The notes beneath the pieces were generated by a model. That model did not search any database. It was given only the letters and a program-made list of their open reading frames with translations, and was not told the origin of the DNA. Positions 57,909 through 64,000 of a stretch of 64,000 nucleotides of DNA are shown piece by piece; the first letter of the stretch is position 1; each line of letters begins with the position of its first letter. Position numbers and translations under genes: made by a program. The stretch spans positions 868,001 through 932,000 of the forward strand of contig JAUKTV010000012.1 in NCBI GenBank assembly GCA_030549205.1, written 5' to 3'. The stretch is from Apiosordaria backusii. Taxonomy: Eukaryota; Ascomycota; Sordariomycetes; Sordariales; Lasiosphaeriaceae.

Positions 57909-58640
57909 ATGCTTGTGAGTGCATTCATCCAGTATTTGACGCACAGAAACACAGAAAACCACGAAGTCACCCACAAAGGACGTAGAATTTGTTGCTCAGC
58001 GTCTGACCATGAGGTTGGCATGTTTCACACGGCGGATCGATCAGGCGGCTGGCCTGGCATAAGTCGCTTGCAATTTACCCATTCTTGGTGCGAGCCACGG
58101 TTGCACAAAGTTGGGCGCCAACGAAAAGAATTTCTCGATGGAATGGGAGCCACCAGTACAGTACAACAATCGTCCACAGTACCGGACGTGCTTCTCGGAC
58201 GTAAAGCGGAGGAGCCCTGCAGCGGATCACACCCCGACTCGAAGAACATGGTTACAGATGACACACCGAAGTTCTGCGGCAGATGGCAAGTCGATATGAG
58301 CTGCCGAGACCGAGCCCGAGTGCGAGCCCGCGGGGGCCATCTCATGCTGGGTCTACAGCCAGGAACTTTTGTGCAGGTTTGTACATACAGGCGAAAACTG
58401 TTGCATACATGCATGGCCAAGAAATTGGCTGCGCTTACAGTGCTTACCTTATGTACTTCACCAACCACGCGAGAAGACGAGTTACCTGATCTGTCCAAAT
58501 GGCCAGAAAGCCACCGAAGGGAAGGTCGCAGTCGGACTCGGGCGGCTGGGACGGATACCATGCGACCACGAGCAGACCTGTATCTGTTGGTCGTCTGGCC
58601 GATAGGATGCGATCTTGTGCTTAAAGCATCGTGCGCCTGA
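57909..58640 (+). CDS. Doubtful ORF in gene desert, part 1
   Basis: A 243-codon ORF beginning with ATG, with no recognisable domain. Composition is rich in Cys, His, Arg and Ser and looks non-coding. It shares its reading frame with the ORF at 58830-60068, 110-190 bp further on. Long ORFs also overlap it on the other strand, which lowers the chance that it is real. Confidence 0.15.
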   Translation: MLVSAFIQYLTHRNTENHEVTHKGRRICCSASDHEVGMFHTADRSGGWPGISRLQFTHSWCEPRLHKVGRQRKEFLDGMGATSTVQQSSTVPDVLLGRKAEEPCSGSHPDSKNMVTDDTPKFCGRWQVDMSCRDRARVRARGGHLMLGLQPGTFVQVCTYRRKLLHTCMAKKLAALTVLTLCTSPTTREDELPDLSKWPESHRREGRSRTRAAGTDTMRPRADLYLLVVWPIGCDLVLKASCA

Positions 58641-58829
58641 CGACGTGCCTTGCCGTCCGTCTCCTATGGCAATAGGTCCTTCACTAAGCAAAGACGCATA
58701 CAAGGCCTGCGGCTTCGCGTGGTCGCATGACTGCTGTGGAAGAAGAACAACTTGGGCAAACATCAATTGGAAGCTGGTCTTTCAGGTGGCGCCCCAATCG
58801 CACTGTGTGCACCCCCAACTTGTTCTAAC

Positions 58830-60068
58830 ATGCCTCAAACAGCTCACTCAGCGATGAGGCGCACTGTGGGCAACCATGAGGCGTCCAATACAGGTTGCTC
58901 GCAAGCTAGCGGACCGACTTCGACCATGTTGCCAGATGCAGTCTGCACCTTTCCATTGGGCCAACATAGGTACTTGGTAAAAAGTGATAACGTGCACTCG
59001 GGTTTCAAGGCCACCCCGAATCCATCTTGGCGAAGGTGCGGCTTGGAATCTCTTGTCGACAGTTGGGCACGCCTCCTGCAAAGACTCTGCCTCTTTCACA
59101 GTGGGCAACCAATTGCCCAATCAGGTTGGTCGACAGTTGGATCACCGAAACCCATTCCACACGGGGCTCTAGCGCTGCTTAAGCTTAATTCGACGAGGCT
59201 TTTATTCGATTCAGGGGGGAACCAGGGGGGGGGGGGGGGTGTCTGGAAAAAAATGACAAAACGACATCCAGGCTGTTCTCTTGGCTGCGGGGTTCTTCCG
59301 CGCCAGCGCTCACGACGGCCGTCTTTCAGCTTCATCAGAGCAACTCTCCATGTTTCTTTTTTCTCGGACTCGTCCTGGAACAGCCTCACTTTCGCAAGCT
59401 TACCCCGGACAAGTTACCTTCCGTCGGCGAAAGCTTGGACACAGGGACCAAACAAAGCAATAATCTCCCCTCGTGCAACACAATGCGATGTTCTGGAATG
59501 TGGGATGGTGGGATGGGCCGAACCCTCAAGTCCGATCTTGCCCCCCTTTTCGACCATAACAAGTGAGTTTTATGATGTTGGTGGTGTCGAACTGCTGACG
59601 CGCGTTCTGCACGAGCTGCTGGGTGACAGCAACAGTGAACACCAAGCAACTGTCACGAGTTCACAACTGTTTTCCCCGTCGGACCTTTCGGCCGGTAGCT
59701 TCAGTGATGGTTGGTCCAAACCATCCCAACAGCCCGAGTCAGGGACGCCGTCTCAGGGGCACAAGTCCGCTGTCAGGGTTGAGAGAAACGCCCACAGCAT
59801 GCTCTCTGTGCTAGCGTATCTAGCGTATCGCGCACGGTTGCACCACGTTACCAACGAAGCCGTATGCCGTAACAATGGATGGTCAACCGGCAAAATCGGA
59901 TCAGATCCCATCATCAAAGAAGGGCACTTGAGCTCAGCGACCCACTCCCCAAACTTTGTGCGACACAAACTCTTTTTTTATGTTTCCCTCTGTGCCTCTT
60001 TTGGTCACATCAGTTTGGGCCGTTGGGGGCTGTTCACCGTCGGCTCCTCAGTCATATCCGCAGTGTAG
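58830..60068 (+). CDS. Doubtful long ORF in gene desert, part 2
   Basis: A 412-codon ORF from the first in-frame ATG, longer than expected by chance at this base composition. It includes a poly-Gly stretch made by the 15-G run at 59225-59239. I see no domain, signal peptide or repeated motif, and the composition looks translated-random. It could be a remnant of an old gene, an orphan gene, or chance. Confidence 0.18.
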   Translation: MPQTAHSAMRRTVGNHEASNTGCSQASGPTSTMLPDAVCTFPLGQHRYLVKSDNVHSGFKATPNPSWRRCGLESLVDSWARLLQRLCLFHSGQPIAQSGWSTVGSPKPIPHGALALLKLNSTRLLFDSGGNQGGGGGVWKKMTKRHPGCSLGCGVLPRQRSRRPSFSFIRATLHVSFFSDSSWNSLTFASLPRTSYLPSAKAWTQGPNKAIISPRATQCDVLECGMVGWAEPSSPILPPFSTITSEFYDVGGVELLTRVLHELLGDSNSEHQATVTSSQLFSPSDLSAGSFSDGWSKPSQQPESGTPSQGHKSAVRVERNAHSMLSVLAYLAYRARLHHVTNEAVCRNNGWSTGKIGSDPIIKEGHLSSATHSPNFVRHKLFFYVSLCASFGHISLGRWGLFTVGSSVISAV

Positions 60069-60308
60069 CAGGCGCTTCATGTTTGGTCTGCCTCCACCCA
60101 TATCGGCAGCTAACGTGGCTGTCAAACACATAGTGTACAGATGCAGAGACGGAGCACACAGCATGTTATCGACGACAGAGGCCAACAGAAGTAGTGTACG
60201 CTCACTGCAACACACCGAGGAAGCGCTGATATACTCCGTAGGGCCAGGTTGACGCCAAGGTGGAAATGGCGTGACTTTACCCTCATTCCCGGACATTGGA
60301 TATTGGCC

Positions 60309-60634
60309 ATCCCTTTAACTGTGAAGTACTACTTTTTTTTCCTTGGCAAAGGTACAAATTGGTACGGCCCCACAAAAAGTCTACTTCGGATCCATCTGCA
60401 CCACTTTGACCAGATGTCCCGCTTCCGACGGCTTGGCCGGCCTTTGACCAATAAAACAGGGGTTTTCCAGACTGAACAGGGGCTTTTGGAAGTACCAACG
60501 CCAGATTCCGGGCCTGCCAGGGTGCTTTTCAGGTCACTGGAAGTATCGGACCCAGTTTTGTTAGTGGGCAAGGCTTCCGAATGGTGCCAAGCCGAGCCAA
60601 GGAAAAAAAAGTAGTACTTCACAGTTAAAGGGAT
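60309..60634. mobile_element. MITE with perfect 39-bp terminal inverted repeats
   Basis: The left end (60309-60347) starts ATCCCTTTAACTGTGAAGTA and continues through a T8 run to CCTTGGC. The right end (60596-60634) is its exact reverse complement. The interior is 248 bp with no transposase. The family cannot be named: no TA duplication is evident, and an AT dinucleotide at each tip may be part of the repeat or a 2-bp duplication. Perfect arms and size under 400 bp mean it would escape RIP, in contrast with the MULE copies nearby. Confidence 0.85.
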
Positions 60635-63600
60635 CTCAGCCCGAGGCCAACGGGCCCCCCCAAGAAACAAGAGCCAAAGAGAAGCCCAAGATCATCTGTG
60701 CCAAGTGAAATCTGTATCTCAGATACGGCCAAGACATGACTTTAACAAATCGATATGTCAAGACATAAAGCACAACAAAGCAGAGAAAACGCCGGATTGA
60801 ACCCGCGCGGCCCCCACCGGGAAATGTCTTGTCAACAGGCAATTCGTGATGCTTGTCTTAGAACGTGCCCCCCCCCCCGACAACGGCAATGATCTTCACA
60901 TCTCCCGACTACATGCCCATAACTCCGAACTGTGTTGTAACTACCGAGCCCCCGTGATTTGTAAAGAGGTAAAGGGGAAGTGATCATCTCTTTTACTATC
61001 TCTCAACATGGCCGAACTTTGGCCGGTCACTTATCCCACGATGCGAGATGGGCCGCCTATGGTTGCAGCGAGCATGTCGGTAGAAGAGAAACCGATTTAG
61101 GAGGGCCGCAAAGCTTGACCATCGTAAGCTTAACAAACGGGAAGGTGGTAGTGTAGAAGCCTCGGAATTGCGAGGTTGGACGGCGATGTCCCATATGTGT
61201 CATGACGCCATGAAGTTGAGGTTCATCAGTCAGGGAATCAACTTTGACAGCGCTTTGTTGGCTGTAGGCATGAAGTGGTTTAACTTGTCCCGACTTGGCC
61301 GCTTCTTTCATCCATACAAGCCTTGACGGAATCCTAAACGCTGGAAGGGTCGCTTTATTGTCCGAGTACGTAAAAGAAATCAATCATTAAAACACTCCCT
61401 TAAAGGCCAGCACCGATATCACTCTCGCACCCTGTCGAGCGTCAAAAGAAGGTGTGGCTGCATGATCAACGTACACTCCCGACGGGAAGTCAAGTTTTGT
61501 ATTTTGCCTCTAGACTCCGACCGACCCACGCGAGGGGGAGTATCGGGCACATCAACCGGCAAATCTGTCATGCAAAGATCTGTGAAAAGAGTCAATTTTA
61601 ATCAGGGAATCGAGGTCACATCGTCTGATATGCACCGAAGACAAGATTTTCCCCTGCCACCACGGCCATCACGACTCGTCCGCTTGACAGCACTTGCCGC
61701 TGCTTCGCTGGTAATGGATGGAAAGTTGTCCGTGATCGTCTTCTCCCCGGCAGGGGAGGGGAGATCATCACTCTTTCCCGCACCACCATGCCATACCACG
61801 CTTACAACCGGGCTTTATTATGCATGATGAGGATAGGGATTACCAAGGGAATAACAGCAACGGGACGCAGCTATCGAGCAAGGAAACTAGGCAACCCATC
61901 AGAGGGCCAAGCATCTGCCGGCGTCGGCGTGGGGATTTTTATATCGGGCATGTCGGACGTGGACCGACTCGTCAGTCATGGCTCGGCATTCGTGAAGGGT
62001 GCCCATCATTGGAACAACGTGGGTGGTATTATTGCCACTTGCTCGGGGGAGCAACGTGGAAGAGGGAGGTCGATATGTTGATGTTGCCGCGATTGTCGCC
62101 GTCCTTAAGAGATACAACGTAGCTTTCGGGATCGACATCGCCCTCAGACGGTAATGGATCAACAAAGTGAGTCGAAAGAGACACGTAGACACCACAGGTG
62201 GTCTGCAGTAACAGCAAACTATGAAGGAAAGAAACTGCTCTCGGCACTTGCTCGCGGATAGCTAGGCTCTCTCACGTCGATCTGAAGTCGTCTACTCAGG
62301 GAGGAGTGAATACGGAGCAATGAGTCTGCTACCACATTCACTGTACTCCCGAGGAAATAATGGTATACAAAACATACGCATCCATTACTGAAATTCTTTC
62401 TTACGGTCATAACAGAAAGCGCAACAACAGACCTCACGCTTGGAAGGTATGAACAAATGGCCGAGAACATACTTGGAACACTCTCTACACTGTCCAGGCT
62501 TCCACTCCATAGACCTCGGGAACTCGATGGCACATGCACCTACCTAATGAAGACGCACCTTGATGTGTGGCTAGGTAGGTCCTATCCAACCGGATATCAC
62601 TCACCTCTTCATGAGCACACGTAGGCAGACCTGTCGGCGGCTTTCTCTAAGCGTAAATTCCTTCGGCATCACCAAAACGCACCCTCTTGGGCACATGGCA
62701 TCTGCCAACCTAACACCCCCCTTTGTCACTCTCTCACACCAACCACCACCTAATATCAACCCGCAAAGCCAAGTTTCTCGACTCCCTTCTTCCACATTCC
62801 CAAAACCGCAAATATCTCCTGGAGCCAAGGATACCAAGAACCAACAAAAGAGTCATACTGTAAGCCAAGATGACCGTTAGCGGGCAAGAGGATAGCGGTT
62901 ACTTTGATGTTAATATAGAGCCCTATGAAATTCCCGTCATGCCCACCGGCAAAATACAAAGCAACAACAAAAAAGAGCCAAGATGGAATAAAGCTCACAG
63001 CAAAAAAAAGCCAAGCACCTCGCGTAAAAACCTCAATATAACCCAGCCCGTTCCTACCCCAACCAACCGAGAACGCCACGCATAAAGGTTAAATTGACGC
63101 AGATCGAGATTCAGGTGGCTCCACGCTTTCTATTCGCCTTGGCCACTAAAAGCGTCATGAACAGTAAGAAAGAAACATCTCACCCAACTCGGGGTCATCA
63201 TTGCCCGTTGTCCTGGTCTGCAGAAAAAGATGGAAAGGGAACTGAAACGAAAGATAACGGACGAAAATGCGTGTCGGATTATACATCGCTCTTGGAACGG
63301 TCCTCGGTTTTAACCCGTCAAAGCCTGCCCTGAAGAGATTGCCGGGCTTAGCTGTCACAATGAAGAGGCTCTCACAAATATCATGATGGCGCTGGAAAGA
63401 AAACCTCTTTACATCTAGTGCAATATTGGCAGAAGCGAAACGGAAAATGCAAGAATGAACAAGATTCTCACCGGGACCAATTAAATATAGATAATATTTG
63501 CCTTGGTCGAGACCAAAACCGACAGAACTCTCTGGTTATAATAGAAGGAGAAATACGACAACTTTGCCTTGTGACAAAAACACGAAAAAAGTATTAACCT

Positions 63601-64000
63601 GCCCACGATGAATGAGATCTGACAGCCCCGGTAGCTACACACTGACACAGATCATTAAACTCGCCAAAACTCGTATTTGAGGCATACGGTACGGACACGT
63701 AAAAGCACGGCAAAGACATGCCAGGTTGCAAAGTGCCTTGCATCCCGCTCCTTGCATTGAGCAAATATTTTCTCTATTTGATCAAAGATGGAGGGAGGAC
63801 TGCCTGGGGGGGGGGGGGGGAGGGGGGACGGAGTCGGAGTGGTGATGGTAGTTACTTATCATAAGAGGGAAAAGAATATCCTAACTCCGGAAACGCCGGT
63901 AAAGTACGGAGTAAATCTATCAGGTCTATAGTAAGGGAGACTGATTTCGGATTCTGTGACAGACCCCGATGAACGAAGGCAGAAGTTTCCGAGTTTGTGA

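Larger units (their letters stand above)
54859..64000. other. Nine-kilobase gene desert
   Basis: No recognised gene in 9.1 kb. GC is ordinary and RIP is absent, so this is not mutated repeat of the MULE type. It holds microsatellites at 55365-55408, the MITE at 60309-60634, G-runs of 15 at 59225-59239 and 63806-63820, and an 11-C run near 60868-60878. Two doubtful ORFs in one frame are listed separately. The right end of the window is simply a cut, with no gene crossing it that I can see. Confidence 0.5.

Noticed and set aside
60780..60842. Possible tRNA fragment with GGGTTCAATCC-like T arm on the minus strand
   Set aside because: The T-arm-like bases do not pair into a stem and no acceptor or anticodon arm can be built around them.
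61462..62122. Several 95-120 codon ORFs on both strands near the right end
   Set aside because: No domain, no consistent frame and mutual overlap; chance ORFs in non-RIP DNA.
1..64000. CRISPR array, secondary-metabolite cluster or ribosomal RNA genes
   Set aside because: No spaced repeats, no polyketide/peptide synthase or terpene genes, and no rRNA sequence seen on either strand.

Overview
The window reads as nuclear DNA of a filamentous ascomycete (Pezizomycotina, most likely Sordariomycetes/Sordariales). Introns are short (50-163 bp) with GTATGT/GTAAGT donors. Two large repeats carry an extreme TpA-rich, CpA/TpG-poor signature of repeat-induced point mutation (RIP). The protein set includes a Pac2-type WOPR regulator, a HeLo-like N-terminal protein, a fungal phosphoketolase and a fungal-type linker histone. 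Species cannot be fixed from the sequence alone.

Layout. 1-5.4 kb: a small membrane-anchored hypothetical protein (+), an intron-bearing tRNA-Lys(CTT) with an 11-nt duplication in its body (-), and a xylulose-5-P/fructose-6-P phosphoketolase (-). 5.48-9.10 kb: a RIP-mutated Mutator-like (MULE) DNA transposon in minus orientation. 10.5-13.1 kb: a three-exon Ras GTPase-activating protein (-), followed by a long gene-poor stretch. 16.6-17.9 kb: a multiply broken GH43-CBM35 exo-beta-1,3-galactanase pseudogene (-). 19.4-21.4 kb: an MFS drug-type transporter (+). 22.2-24.2 kb: an HPC2/ubinuclein HIR-complex subunit (-), apparently frameshifted. 26.3-27.5 kb: an RPAP1/Rba50 RNA polymerase II assembly factor (+). 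28.0-32.8 kb: condensin SMC4 (-). 33.4-34.4 kb: an ELYS-like nucleoporin (+) with probable homopolymer frameshifts. 34.8-36.7 kb: a HeLo-like N-terminal protein (-). 40.7-41.8 kb: linker histone H1 with two micro-exons (+). 43.9-45.8 kb: a disordered proline/serine-rich protein (+). 47.6-49.1 kb: a Pac2-type WOPR transcription factor (-). 51.26-54.86 kb: a second copy of the same MULE, inverted. 54.9-64 kb: a gene desert holding a 326-bp MITE with perfect 39-bp inverted repeats and two doubtful long ORFs.

Functional sense. The gene-rich core between the two inverted MULE copies is mostly nuclear housekeeping: chromatin (H1, HIR subunit), chromosome condensation (SMC4), nuclear pore (ELYS), Pol II assembly (RPAP1), signalling (RasGAP) and morphogenesis/transcription (Pac2). 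These are independent single genes in the normal scattered fungal order, not a cluster. I see no secondary-metabolite cluster, CRISPR, or clearly new multi-gene system. The most unusual items are the duplicated-segment tRNA-Lys, the inverted RIP-mutated MULE pair, the decaying galactanase gene, the perfect-TIR MITE, and repeated single-base frameshifts at C/G runs that suggest assembly errors.
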